Below are positions 1 to 7,822 of a stretch of 64,000 nucleotides of DNA, piece after piece. The notes under the pieces are model-generated. The model saw nothing but the letters and a program-made list of their open reading frames with translations. It had not been told where the DNA came from and ran no database searches. Within the stretch, counting starts at the first letter, position 1, and each line of letters opens with the position of its first letter. Origin of the DNA: Actinoplanes philippinensis. Its GTDB lineage: Bacteria; Actinomycetota; Actinomycetes; Mycobacteriales; Micromonosporaceae. The position numbers and the translations under genes were made by a program. The stretch lies in the NCBI RefSeq assembly GCF_900113015.1, contig NZ_FONV01000023.1, forward strand, positions 31,173 through 95,172, read 5' to 3'.

Positions 1-851
1 CCCTCCGGGGCCAGGATCAGGCCGAGACCGAACCCGAGCGCCCACAGGTTCTCGTCGGTGGTGGTCGCCGGCCAGCGCATCTCGTCGACGGTCGCGGCGG
101 CGAGCACCCGGCCGTCCGGGTCGACGATCTCCGGGCTCGCCAGGAACGCCGCCCACCGCGCCATGTCGCCGGCGGTGCTCCAGATCTGGGCCGCGGGCGC
201 GAGCCCGGCCACGTCCACCGGGGGCTCCGGGCGGGCCGCGTCGGAGTACGCGTCGACCAGGTAGCCGACCGCGGCCTGGGCCGGCCGGGCGACGGTGGTG
301 GCGGCCAGCCCGAGCGGGCCGAGGATCCGTTCCGCGACGATCTCCGCCCAGGTGCCGCCGCGCAGCTTGGCGACGAGCTGCCCGAGGACGGCGAGGCCCA
401 GGTTGGAGTAGTGGAAGCGGCGGGCGTTCGGCAGCACCCGCTCGGCCCGGTCCAGCTCGGCGAGCATCCGGCCGGCGTCGGGGGCGAGCAGGCTGTCCCA
501 GACGTCGCCGTACGGCTCCCGCTGGAACCCGGCCGTGTGCGACAGCAGCCGCCGGATCGTGGCGTCGCCGTGCGCCGGCACGTCGAGGTACGCCGAGAGG
601 GGCCGGTCCAGGTCGAGCAGGCGATCGTCGCGCGCCTGCATGACCAGCGCCGCGGTGAAGGTCTTGGTGACCGAGCCGATCCGGAACCGGGTGTCCGGCC
701 CGAGCGGGTGCTCCGGGTTGCCGGAGTCGCCGACGGTGAAGACCCACGGCTCCCGGTCGGCGCGGTGCAGCGCGACGGAGAGCGCGGGGATCCGGCCGTC
801 GGCCTGGGCCTGGCGTGCGGCCCGCTCGTAGCGCGGGGCGGGCGTGCTCAC
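1..851 (-). CDS. Serine hydrolase, beta-lactamase/class C family (C-terminus cut by window edge)
   Basis: This is the N-terminal 283 codons of a penicillin-binding-protein-like serine hydrolase; the gene runs off the left edge of the window. The nucleophile motif S60-V-T-K63 sits in FRIGSVTKTF, and the second motif Y148-S-N150 sits in FHYSNLGLAVLG, with the spacing normal for class C beta-lactamases, DD-peptidases and esterases. The third motif (KTG or HTG) would lie beyond the edge. The GTG start at 851 overlaps the TGA of the upstream HIT gene (GTGA), so the two are probably co-translated. No signal peptide is visible, which suggests a cytoplasmic esterase or peptidase-like enzyme. The substrate cannot be told from the sequence. 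Confidence 0.85.
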   Translation of the reverse strand, partial: MSTPAPRYERAARQAQADGRIPALSVALHRADREPWVFTVGDSGNPEHPLGPDTRFRIGSVTKTFTAALVMQARDDRLLDLDRPLSAYLDVPAHGDATIRRLLSHTAGFQREPYGDVWDSLLAPDAGRMLAELDRAERVLPNARRFHYSNLGLAVLGQLVAKLRGGTWAEIVAERILGPLGLAATTVARPAQAAVGYLVDAYSDAARPEPPVDVAGLAPAAQIWSTAGDMARWAAFLASPEIVDPDGRVLAAATVDEMRWPATTTDENLWALGFGLGLILAPE

Positions 852-1195
852 TGTCCGGCCAGCATCGGGCCGAGCGGCGCGCCGCCGACGACGTGCGCGT
901 GCACGTGGAAGACCTCCTGGCCGCCGTGGGCCCCGGTGTTGAAGATGACCCGGAAGCCGTCGTCCAGCCCCTCGATCTCGGCGACCCTCGCGGCGGTGGC
1001 CAGCACGTCGGCGGCCGCGGCGGGATCGGCGGCGAGCTCGACCACGTTCGCGTGGTGGGCGACCGGGATCACCAGGACGTGGGTGGGCGCCTTGGGGTCG
1101 ATGTCCCGGAACGCCACCGTCGTCCCGGTCCGATGCACGATGCTCGCGGGGATCTCGCCGGCCACGATCCGGCAGAACAGGCAGGAGTTTTCCAC
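848..1195 (-). CDS. HIT family protein (histidine triad nucleotide hydrolase)
   Basis: A 115-residue HIT-fold protein, the normal length for the Hint branch. The N-terminus has C-x-x-C (CLFC) in a short MENSCLFCRIVAGEIP segment typical of bacterial HIT proteins. The catalytic histidine triad is in HVHAHVVGG near residues 97-105. Hint proteins hydrolyse nucleoside phosphoramidates and adenylated amino acids; the physiological substrate here is unknown. The ATG at 1195 is divergent from the beta-glucosidase gene, with 74 bp between the two starts, and the stop overlaps the start of the serine hydrolase by 4 bp. Confidence 0.9.
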   Translation of the reverse strand: MENSCLFCRIVAGEIPASIVHRTGTTVAFRDIDPKAPTHVLVIPVAHHANVVELAADPAAAADVLATAARVAEIEGLDDGFRVIFNTGAHGGQEVFHVHAHVVGGAPLGPMLAGQ

Positions 1196-1269
1196 CTGAT
1201 GGATCTTATGGGCCGGACGTGGGCTTAGATGGTCGACGGATCCTCCGACACACCCCTGGGAGCGCTCTC

Positions 1270-3675
1270 ATGATCGACCTCGACCCGTTGCTCCGGCAGC
1301 TCAGCCTGGAGGAGAAGGTCTCGCTGCTGACCGGACAGGACTTCTGGTCGCTGCCGGCGATCCCCCGGATCGGGCTGAGCTCGCTCGTCATGTCGGACGG
1401 CCCGGTCGGCGTCCGCGGCACCGGGTACACCCCGGACGACCCGTCGGTCGCCCTGCCCAGCCCCACCGCGCTCGCCGCCACGTGGGACGTGGCGCTGGCC
1501 CGCCGGGCCGGCCGGCTGCTCGGCCAGGAGTCCCGGCGCAAGGGCGTGCACGTGCTGCTCGGCCCGACCGTCAACCTGCACCGCACCCCGCTCGGCGGCC
1601 GGCACTTCGAGTGCTACTCCGAGGACCCGCTGCTGACCGGCGAGATCGCCGTCGGCTTCGTCGAGGGCGTCCAGCAGCACCACGTCGGCACCACGGTGAA
1701 ACACCTGGTCGGCAACGACTTCGAGACCGACCGGATGACCGTGGACGTGCGGATCCCGGAGCGGGCCCTGCGCGAGCTGTACCTGGCGCCGTTCGAGCGG
1801 GTCGCGGCGTCCGGCGGGTGGGGCGTGATGAGCGCGTACAACGGGGTCAACGGCGCGTCGATGGCCGCCAACGGGCGCATCCAGGACGAGATCCTCAAGC
1901 GTGAGTGGGGCTTCGACGGGGTCGTCGTCTCCGACTGGCGGGCGGCCCGCGACACGGTGGCCTCCGCGCTCGGCGGCCTCGACATCGCCATGCCCGCGAT
2001 GGACAACCCGTGGGGCCCGGCGCTGGTCGAGGCGGTCCGGTCCGGCGCCGTCGATGAGGACGTGATCGACGAGAAGGTACGCCGTGTGCTGCTCCTCGCC
2101 GCGCGGACCGGCGCGCTGGACCTGCTGGAGACGCCCGCCCTCCCCCTCGACGAGGACGGCGACGACGTGGCGCACGACGTGGCCGTGGGCTCGTTCGTGC
2201 TGGCCCGCAACGTCGACGGCGCGCTCCCGCTGGAGCCGGCCGAACTGACCCGGGTCGCGGTGATCGGCGCCCTGGCCACCGACGCCCGGGTGCTCGGCGG
2301 CGGCAGCGCCCAGGTCACCCCGCGGCACGTGATCTCCCCGCTCGACGGGCTGCGTCACGACCTGCCCGGGGTCGACGTGGCGTACGCGATCGGCGCCGAC
2401 CCGCGCCCGTTCCTGCCGGCCGCGCAGGGCCCCGGCTGGGCGCCGTTCCGGTTCGTGATCCACGAGCACGACGTGCCGGTCGAGACGGCCACCATCCGCT
2501 GGATCGGCGACCCGCCCGCCGGGCTCGACGTGGCCGGGATCACCACCCTGGAGCTGCGCACCGAGCTGACGCCCGAGGCCGGCGGCGAGCACGTCCTGGC
2601 CGTCTCCGGATTCGGCGCGTTCGAGCTGATCGTCGGCGGGGAGAAGCTCTACCAGGGCTCGCTGCACCCGCCCGGCACCGGCCGCGCCGACCTGCTGCTG
2701 CACCCGCGGGAGCAGCGATTCACGGTCACGCTGGAGGCCGGCGTGCCGGTTCCGGTGCTGCTGCGGCAGACCTTCGAGCCGGGTGCCGCCCACTCGGTGT
2801 CGACCACGCTGGGTCACCGGGCGCCGGGGCCGGACGAGGAGGGGCTGATCGCCGAGGCGGTCGAGCTGGCCGCCCGGTCGGATGTCGCGGTGGTCGTGGT
2901 CGGCACCACCGAGCAGGTCGAGTCGGAGGGCTTCGACCGTACCTCGCTGGCTCTGCCCGGTCGTCAGGACGAGCTGGTGTCCCGGGTCGCGGCGGCCAAC
3001 CCGCGGACGATCGTCGTGGTCAACGCCGGTTCGCCGGTGCTGCTGCCGTGGTCCGGGGAGGTGGCGGCGGTGCTGCTGACCTGGTTCCCCGGCCAGGAGG
3101 CGGGCGCCGCGCTCGCCGACGTGCTGCTCGGGGTCGCCGAGCCGGGCGGACGGCTGCCGACCACCTGGCCGCGCAGCGAGAAGGACTGCCCGGTGCTCGA
3201 GGTCCAGCCCTCGGACGGCACGCTCGGTTACGACGAGGGCATCTTCATCGGCTACCGCGGGTGGTTGCGGCAGGCGACCGAGCCACTGTTCGCCTTCGGT
3301 CACGGCTTCGGATACACCGATTGGTCGTACGACCATCTGGCGCACTCCGGGTCCGAGGTGCGGGTGACCGTCACGAACACCGGCTGGCGCGCCGGCCGTG
3401 AGGTCGTGCAGGTCTACCTGGCGCCCGGCGCCGACACCCTGACCGCCTCCCCCGACCCGGACGGCGACTCGCCGGTGGAGCGGCCGGAGCGCTGGCTGGC
3501 CGGTTTCGCGACGGTCGACGCCGAGCCGGGCGAGTCCGTCACCGTGACGATCCCGATTCCGGAGCGTGCCTTCCAGGTGTGGAACGACGGCTGGCAGACG
3601 GTCCCCGGCGCCTACACGGTGATCGCCGCCCACGCCCTGGACGACCCCCGCCGGTCCGTCGAGATCACGATCTGA
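1270..3675 (+). CDS. Glycoside hydrolase family 3, beta-glucosidase type
   Basis: An 801-residue GH3 enzyme. The order is a TIM-barrel domain (about residues 5-280) with KHLVGNDFE and the nucleophile D222 in VVVSDW; an alpha/beta sandwich domain split by an inserted PA14-like beta module (about 380-530, the stretch with LELRTELTPEAGG); and a C-terminal fibronectin-III-like domain (about 690-801, VTVTNTGWRAGREVVQVYL). This layout is that of cytoplasmic beta-glucosidases such as Kluyveromyces BglI. No signal peptide is seen. The ATG at 1270 is chosen over an upstream TTG because GGGAGCG lies just ahead of it. It probably hydrolyses imported beta-linked oligosaccharides; exact specificity is not readable. 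No transporter or LacI regulator is adjacent. Confidence 0.92.
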   Translation: MIDLDPLLRQLSLEEKVSLLTGQDFWSLPAIPRIGLSSLVMSDGPVGVRGTGYTPDDPSVALPSPTALAATWDVALARRAGRLLGQESRRKGVHVLLGPTVNLHRTPLGGRHFECYSEDPLLTGEIAVGFVEGVQQHHVGTTVKHLVGNDFETDRMTVDVRIPERALRELYLAPFERVAASGGWGVMSAYNGVNGASMAANGRIQDEILKREWGFDGVVVSDWRAARDTVASALGGLDIAMPAMDNPWGPALVEAVRSGAVDEDVIDEKVRRVLLLAARTGALDLLETPALPLDEDGDDVAHDVAVGSFVLARNVDGALPLEPAELTRVAVIGALATDARVLGGGSAQVTPRHVISPLDGLRHDLPGVDVAYAIGADPRPFLPAAQGPGWAPFRFVIHEHDVPVETATIRWIGDPPAGLDVAGITTLELRTELTPEAGGEHVLAVSGFGAFELIVGGEKLYQGSLHPPGTGRADLLLHPREQRFTVTLEAGVPVPVLLRQTFEPGAAHSVSTTLGHRAPGPDEEGLIAEAVELAARSDVAVVVVGTTEQVESEGFDRTSLALPGRQDELVSRVAAANPRTIVVVNAGSPVLLPWSGEVAAVLLTWFPGQEAGAALADVLLGVAEPGGRLPTTWPRSEKDCPVLEVQPSDGTLGYDEGIFIGYRGWLRQATEPLFAFGHGFGYTDWSYDHLAHSGSEVRVTVTNTGWRAGREVVQVYLAPGADTLTASPDPDGDSPVERPERWLAGFATVDAEPGESVTVTIPIPERAFQVWNDGWQTVPGAYTVIAAHALDDPRRSVEITI

Positions 3676-3726
3676 CCCGTCCCCGGGGCGGGGCCGTCCG
3701 GTCCCGTCCCGGCTAGGTTGGCGGTC

Positions 3727-4512
3727 ATGACGACGCGTGAACGGGCACAGGTCTTCGGGGAACTGGCCGAGGAGTACGACCGGGTCCGCCCGAGCTACCC
3801 GGCCGACCTGGCCACCGAGATCCTGGAGCTGGCCGGTCCCGGACCGGTGCTGGAGGTGGGCGCCGGCACCGGCAAGGCGTCGGCGCTGTTCGCGGCCCAC
3901 GACATCGACCTCACCTGCCTGGAACCGGATCCTCGGATGGCGGCCGTGCTGCGGCGCACCGTTCCCGGCGTGCCGGTGGTCGAGTCCACGTTCGAGCAGT
4001 GGTGCCCGGACCGCCCCTACCAGCTGGTGATCAGCGCTCAGGCCTGGCACTGGGTCGATCGGGCACACCGCCACGCGCTGGCGTTCGAGGCGCTGGCCCC
4101 CGGCGGCCTGCTGGCCCCGTTCTGGAACGTCTTCCTGCTCCCCGACCGCGAGCTGTACACCGCCCTGGCCGAGGTCGACGCCCGGCACGGCCTGACCGGT
4201 GAGCAGTCCCCGCACTCACTGCACGCCGACGACCTTCCGGACACCCCGCGCCCGTTCGCCGAGCAGTGGCCGGAGTTGGGCGGCATCGAGGAGCTGTTCA
4301 CCGATCTGCGCACCCTGCGCTACCGCTCGGCCCGCTCCTACACCCCCGCCGAGTACCGTGCCCACCTGCACTCGATCTCCCTGTACCGGATGCTCGACGA
4401 GCCCCGCCGCCACACCGTGATCGACGAGACCGTCGCCGTCGTCGAGGCCCACGGCGCCACGATCGACTTCGCCCTCCACACCTACGTGGCCCTGGCCCGC
4501 CGCCCGTCCTGA
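3727..4512 (+). CDS. Class I SAM-dependent methyltransferase
   Basis: A 261-residue protein with the Rossmann methyltransferase fold. Motif I is VLEVGAGTGKAS (about residues 41-52), followed by an acidic residue ending beta-2 (CLEPD) and a motif resembling post-I/IV around LVISAQAWHWVD. The arrangement is close to trans-aconitate/ubiquinone-type methyltransferases of the Methyltransf_11/25 group. The substrate is unknown. The gene lies 51 bp after the beta-glucosidase on the same strand and ends convergently with rsmE, so it may be transcribed with the glucosidase. The ATG at 3727 is preferred to the TTG at 3718. Confidence 0.85.
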   Translation: MTTRERAQVFGELAEEYDRVRPSYPADLATEILELAGPGPVLEVGAGTGKASALFAAHDIDLTCLEPDPRMAAVLRRTVPGVPVVESTFEQWCPDRPYQLVISAQAWHWVDRAHRHALAFEALAPGGLLAPFWNVFLLPDRELYTALAEVDARHGLTGEQSPHSLHADDLPDTPRPFAEQWPELGGIEELFTDLRTLRYRSARSYTPAEYRAHLHSISLYRMLDEPRRHTVIDETVAVVEAHGATIDFALHTYVALARRPS

Positions 4513-4534
4513 GGCCCGCTGCCGGATCCCACCG

Positions 4535-5269
4535 TCACCAGCGGCCGAGGCGGGTGGCGAGCACCGACAGGGCGGCGACGCCGGCGGTGGAGGTACGCAA
4601 CACCTCGGTCCCCAGACGCACCGGCACCGCGCCGGCCGCCCGGAAGACCGCCAGCTCCGCGTCGCTGACACCGCCCTCCGGGCCGACGACCAGCACCACC
4701 TCCCCGGAGGCGGGCAGCTCCGCCACGGTCAGCCGCTCGGTGGCCTCCTCGTGCAGCACGAACGCCGCAGCGGCCCCCGCCAGCCGGGCCGCGACCTGCT
4801 TCGTCGAGCAGTCCGGGTCACCGGCGACGGCCGGCAGCCAGGAGCGCCGCGCCTGCTTGGCGGCCTCCCGGGCGGTCGCCGCCCACTTGTCGCGCGCCTT
4901 GGCCCCGCGGTCACCCCGCCACTGGGCCACCGATCGGGACGCCGCCCACGGCACGATCTCGTCGACGCCGACCTCGGTCATCGCCTGCACGGCCAGCTCA
5001 CCCCGGTCACCTTTGGCGATGCCCTGCACGACGACCAGGCGCGGGTCGGCGGACGGCTCCTCGGCGACGCTCAGAACGGCCACCTCGACGCTGCCCCGGC
5101 CGACCGCGGTCACCTCGGCCCGGGCGGTGCCGCCGCGCCCGTCGGCGAGGATCAGCGCCTCACCGGCGCGCAGCCGCTGCACGGTGGCGGCGTGGTGCCC
5201 CTCCGGCCCGTCGAGAGTGAACGACGATCCGGTGGGCAGGCTCTCGACCAGGAACAGCGGCGCGGACAT
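4535..5269 (-). CDS. rsmE: 16S rRNA (uracil(1498)-N(3))-methyltransferase RsmE
   Basis: A 244-residue SPOUT-class methyltransferase that methylates N3 of U1498 in 16S rRNA. The N-terminal PUA-like domain starts at MSAPLFLVESLP, and GHHAATVQRLRAGE is the conserved RsmE signature. The C-terminal SPOUT knot shows LVVGPEGGVSDAEL and LGTEVLRTSTA, the SAM-binding trefoil loops. The ATG at 5269 is chosen because the open frame continues upstream only through a low-complexity tandem repeat (5356-5440) that encodes no family sequence. The location downstream of dnaJ is the usual actinobacterial order hrcA-dnaJ-rsmE. Confidence 0.95.
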   Translation of the reverse strand: MSAPLFLVESLPTGSSFTLDGPEGHHAATVQRLRAGEALILADGRGGTARAEVTAVGRGSVEVAVLSVAEEPSADPRLVVVQGIAKGDRGELAVQAMTEVGVDEIVPWAASRSVAQWRGDRGAKARDKWAATAREAAKQARRSWLPAVAGDPDCSTKQVAARLAGAAAAFVLHEEATERLTVAELPASGEVVLVVGPEGGVSDAELAVFRAAGAVPVRLGTEVLRTSTAGVAALSVLATRLGRW

Positions 5270-5355
5270 TCCCGGAACGCTACCGAACCACGGCCCGCAC
5301 CGTTGCAGCGCGCCGCTGGAGCAGCCGGCGGGCCGTCCGCGCGCCCCTTGCCGGG

Positions 5356-5440
5356 CCGGACGCTCCCCGTCCCGGACCGGACGCTCCCCGTCCCGGACCG
5401 GACGCTCCCCGTCCCGGACCGGACGCTTCCCCGTCCCGGA
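5356..5440. repeat. 21-bp tandem repeat, four units
   Basis: Four head-to-tail copies of a 21-bp unit containing CCGGACGCTCCCCGTCCC begin at 5356, 5377, 5398 and 5419. The first three are identical over 21 bp and the last carries one extra T. The array lies between the dnaJ terminator and the rsmE start, so it is in the 5' region of rsmE. No function is apparent; it may be a slippage-generated spacer. Confidence 0.9.
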
Positions 5441-5448
5441 TCGGGCAC

Positions 5449-5486
5449 AAAAAGACGCCGGGTGCGCGAGAGGGCACACCCGGCGT
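5449..5486 (-). terminator. Intrinsic terminator of dnaJ
   Basis: A 10-bp perfect stem (5455-5464 with 5477-5486, 12-nt loop) is followed in the minus-strand direction by a T tract (A-run 5449-5453 on the plus strand). It lies 16 bp past the dnaJ stop and should end the hrcA-dnaJ transcript before rsmE. Confidence 0.85.
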
Positions 5487-5502
5487 TTCGTCACGGACCG
5501 GA

Positions 5503-6639
5503 TCAGTGGCCGTTGAAGGCGTCCCGCATCCGGCTGAAGAACCCGCCCTGCTTGCTCAGCTCGGCGACGTCCTCCCCGCGGGTCTTGGCGAACTCGCGGA
5601 GCATCCGCTCCTGGTCGGCGGTGAGCTTGGTCGGCGTCTTGACGTCGAGGTGCACGAACAGCTCGCCACGGCCCTGGCCGCGCAGGTGCGGGACGCCCTT
5701 GCCCCGGATACGCAGCGTGCTGGCCGGCTGGGTGCCCGGCTTGACCTCGATGTTCTCCTCGCCGTCGAGGGTCTTGATGGTCATCCTGGTGCCGAGGGCC
5801 GCCGCCGTCATCGGCAGGGTGACCCGGCAGTGCAGGTCGTCGCCCTTGCGGGAGTAGACGTCGTGCGGCCGCTCGTGAATCTCCACATACAGGTCGCCGG
5901 CGGTGCCGCCGCCCGGGCCGACCTCACCCTGCTGGGCCAGACGGATCCGCATGCCGTCCTCGACGCCCGCCGGGATCTTGACGGTCAGCGAGCGGCGAGT
6001 CCTTATCCGGCCGTCACCGGCGCAGGTCGGGCACGGGCTGGGGATGACCGTGCCGTGACCCTGGCAGTTCTGACACGGACGGGACGAGACGACCTGGCCG
6101 AGGAAGGTGCGCTGCACCGACTGGACCTCGCCACGGCCGGAGCAGACCTCGCACGTCGACAGGTGGGTGCCGGGCGCGGTGCCGGCGCCGGAGCACTGGG
6201 TGCAGAGGACCGCGGTGTCGACGGTGATCGGCGCTTCCACCCCGAAGGCGGTCTCGACCAGGTCGAGCTCGAGCCGGAGGATCGCGTCGGCGCCGGGACG
6301 CGTGCGCGGGCGCGGGCCACGGGAGCCGCCACCGGCCGCCGTGCCGAAGAACGCGTCCATGATGTCCTGGAAGCCGACGAACGGGCCGGCGCCACCGGCT
6401 CCACCGGGCATGCCGCCGCCCGGCGCGAGCGGGTCGCCACCGAGGTCGACGATCTGCCGCTTCTGGTCGTCGGAGAGGACCTCATACGCCGCGTTGATCT
6501 CTTTGAACTTGTCGTGCGCCTCCGGGTCCGGATTGACGTCCGGATGGTACTGCCGTGCCAGTTTGCGGTAGGCGCGCTTGATCTCGTCGTCGGTTGCCTC
6601 CCGGCTCACACCGAGAATTCCGTAATAGTCCTTGGCCAC
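5503..6639 (-). CDS. dnaJ: Chaperone protein DnaJ (DnaJ2 type, hrcA-linked)
   Basis: A 378-residue type I J-protein that stimulates DnaK ATPase and holds unfolded substrates. It has an N-terminal J domain (residues 1-70) with HPD in YHPDVNP, a G/F-rich linker (GGDPLAPGGGMPGG), four CxxCxGxG zinc motifs (CTQCSGAG, CEVCSGRG, CQNCQGHG, CPTCAGDG), and the C-terminal beta-sandwich substrate domains. The GTG at 6639 is chosen because VAKDYYGILGV matches the family start. It lies 34 bp behind hrcA, so expression should follow the CIRCE/HrcA operator. This is the second DnaJ typical of actinobacteria, separate from the dnaK-grpE-dnaJ1 operon. Confidence 0.96.
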   Translation of the reverse strand: MAKDYYGILGVSREATDDEIKRAYRKLARQYHPDVNPDPEAHDKFKEINAAYEVLSDDQKRQIVDLGGDPLAPGGGMPGGAGGAGPFVGFQDIMDAFFGTAAGGGSRGPRPRTRPGADAILRLELDLVETAFGVEAPITVDTAVLCTQCSGAGTAPGTHLSTCEVCSGRGEVQSVQRTFLGQVVSSRPCQNCQGHGTVIPSPCPTCAGDGRIRTRRSLTVKIPAGVEDGMRIRLAQQGEVGPGGGTAGDLYVEIHERPHDVYSRKGDDLHCRVTLPMTAAALGTRMTIKTLDGEENIEVKPGTQPASTLRIRGKGVPHLRGQGRGELFVHLDVKTPTKLTADQERMLREFAKTRGEDVAELSKQGGFFSRMRDAFNGH

Positions 6640-6673
6640 GGGGTTTGGAGTCCTCAATGTCTGCGCGAATCCG

Positions 6674-7696
6674 TCAATTCTGTGCCAACAGGTCGCCAAC
6701 GTAGCGTGCCACTGCACGAACGGTAGCGATAGTGCCGGGGTAGTCCATCCGGGTGGGGCCCAGCACGCCGAGCCCCCCAACGATCGTGGTGCCCGGCCCG
6801 TAACCGCTGCTCACCACGGACGCCGATCGCAGGTTGTCGATCTGATTCTCGTCGCCGATCAGGACCCGGGTGGTCCGGGGCTCCAGATCGCCGATGAGCT
6901 TCAGAAGGATGACCTCCTCCTCGAGAGCCTCGAGGACGGGCCGCAGCGTGCCCTGGAAGTCCAGCACACCCCCGCGTGTCAAGTTGGCCGTACCCGCGAG
7001 GGCGAGGCGCTCCTCACTCCGCTCGACCAGAGTCTCCAGCAGAACCGACGCCAAACAGGTCATCGCCGCGCGCCTCTCGGGGACCGACTCCTCGACCAGT
7101 TTCTGCACGAGGGGCGGGGCGTCGGAGAGCCGCTGACCGGCCAGTTTCTCGTTGACCCGGAGCCGCAGCTCCCACACCTCGCCGTCGCCGACCGGGCCGG
7201 GCATCTCCACGAGGCGCTGCTCGACCCGGCCGGTGTCGGTGATCATCACCAGCATCAGGCGGGTGGTGGAGATCGGCACCAGCTCCAGATGGCGGACCGC
7301 GGAGCGGGACAGGCTCGGATATTGCACGACGGCGACCTGGCGGGTGAGCTGGGCCAGGAGCCGGACGGTGCGGTGCACCACGTCGTCGAGGTCGACCGCG
7401 CCGACCATGAACCGCTCGATGGCGCGGCGCTCGGCCGGGCTCAGCGGTTTTATCTTGGTGAGCCGGTCGACGAAGAGCCGGTAGCCGGCGTCGGTGGGCA
7501 CCCGGCCGGCGCTGGTGTGCGGCTGCCGGATGTAGCCCTCCTCCTCCAGCACCGCCATGTCGTTGCGCACGGTGGCCGGGGAGACGCCGAGCTTGTGCCG
7601 GTCGACCAGCGCCTTGCTGCCCACCGGCTCCTGGGTCTCGACGTAGTCCTCGACGATCGCCCGGAGCACCTCGAGCTTGCGGTCATCCAGACTCAT
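6674..7696 (-). CDS. hrcA: Heat-inducible transcription repressor HrcA
   Basis: A 340-residue repressor. An N-terminal winged helix-turn-helix (about residues 5-70, ending SPATVRNDMAVLEEEGYI) binds the CIRCE element, and a GAF-like dimerisation domain follows (residues 75-340). The last residues, MDYPGTIATVRAVARYVGDLL, match the HrcA C-terminus. The ATG at 7696 is preceded by GGGGGAGGGG. A CIRCE palindrome 17 bp upstream shows autoregulation; HrcA activity in this family depends on GroEL. dnaJ follows in the same operon. Confidence 0.96.
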   Translation of the reverse strand: MSLDDRKLEVLRAIVEDYVETQEPVGSKALVDRHKLGVSPATVRNDMAVLEEEGYIRQPHTSAGRVPTDAGYRLFVDRLTKIKPLSPAERRAIERFMVGAVDLDDVVHRTVRLLAQLTRQVAVVQYPSLSRSAVRHLELVPISTTRLMLVMITDTGRVEQRLVEMPGPVGDGEVWELRLRVNEKLAGQRLSDAPPLVQKLVEESVPERRAAMTCLASVLLETLVERSEERLALAGTANLTRGGVLDFQGTLRPVLEALEEEVILLKLIGDLEPRTTRVLIGDENQIDNLRSASVVSSGYGPGTTIVGGLGVLGPTRMDYPGTIATVRAVARYVGDLLAQN

Positions 7697-7712
7697 ATGA
7701 CCCCTCCCCCTG

Positions 7713-7739
7713 CTGGCACTCCCGCTAATAGAGTGCCAG
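7713..7739 (-). promoter_or_regulatory. CIRCE operator for hrcA-dnaJ
   Basis: A perfect 9-9-9 inverted repeat: CTGGCACTC, nine-base spacer, GAGTGCCAG. It matches the CIRCE consensus (TTAGCACTC-N9-GAGTGCTAA) except at the two outer bases, which change symmetrically. On the minus strand a -10-like TAGACT (7739-7744) abuts the operator, so HrcA binding would cover the promoter start region of hrcA. Confidence 0.93.
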
Positions 7740-7822
7740 TCTACGTCGCGGGCGGTCACAACGCGATGATCGAAAGTACGTACCGGGCTCGGATATTGGG
7801 CCCGGAGGCGTCAGACCGGCTG

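Noticed and set aside
1225..4215. A 996-codon open frame on the minus strand across the GH3 and methyltransferase genes
   Set aside because: It is antisense to two genes with clear family motifs, its translation is Arg/Gly/Pro-rich without any domain, and such frames are expected at this GC content.
5356..5440. An N-terminal extension of RsmE reading through the 21-bp repeats
   Set aside because: The translated repeats (RPVRDGE) have no counterpart in RsmE, and the ATG at 5269 gives the normal family length.
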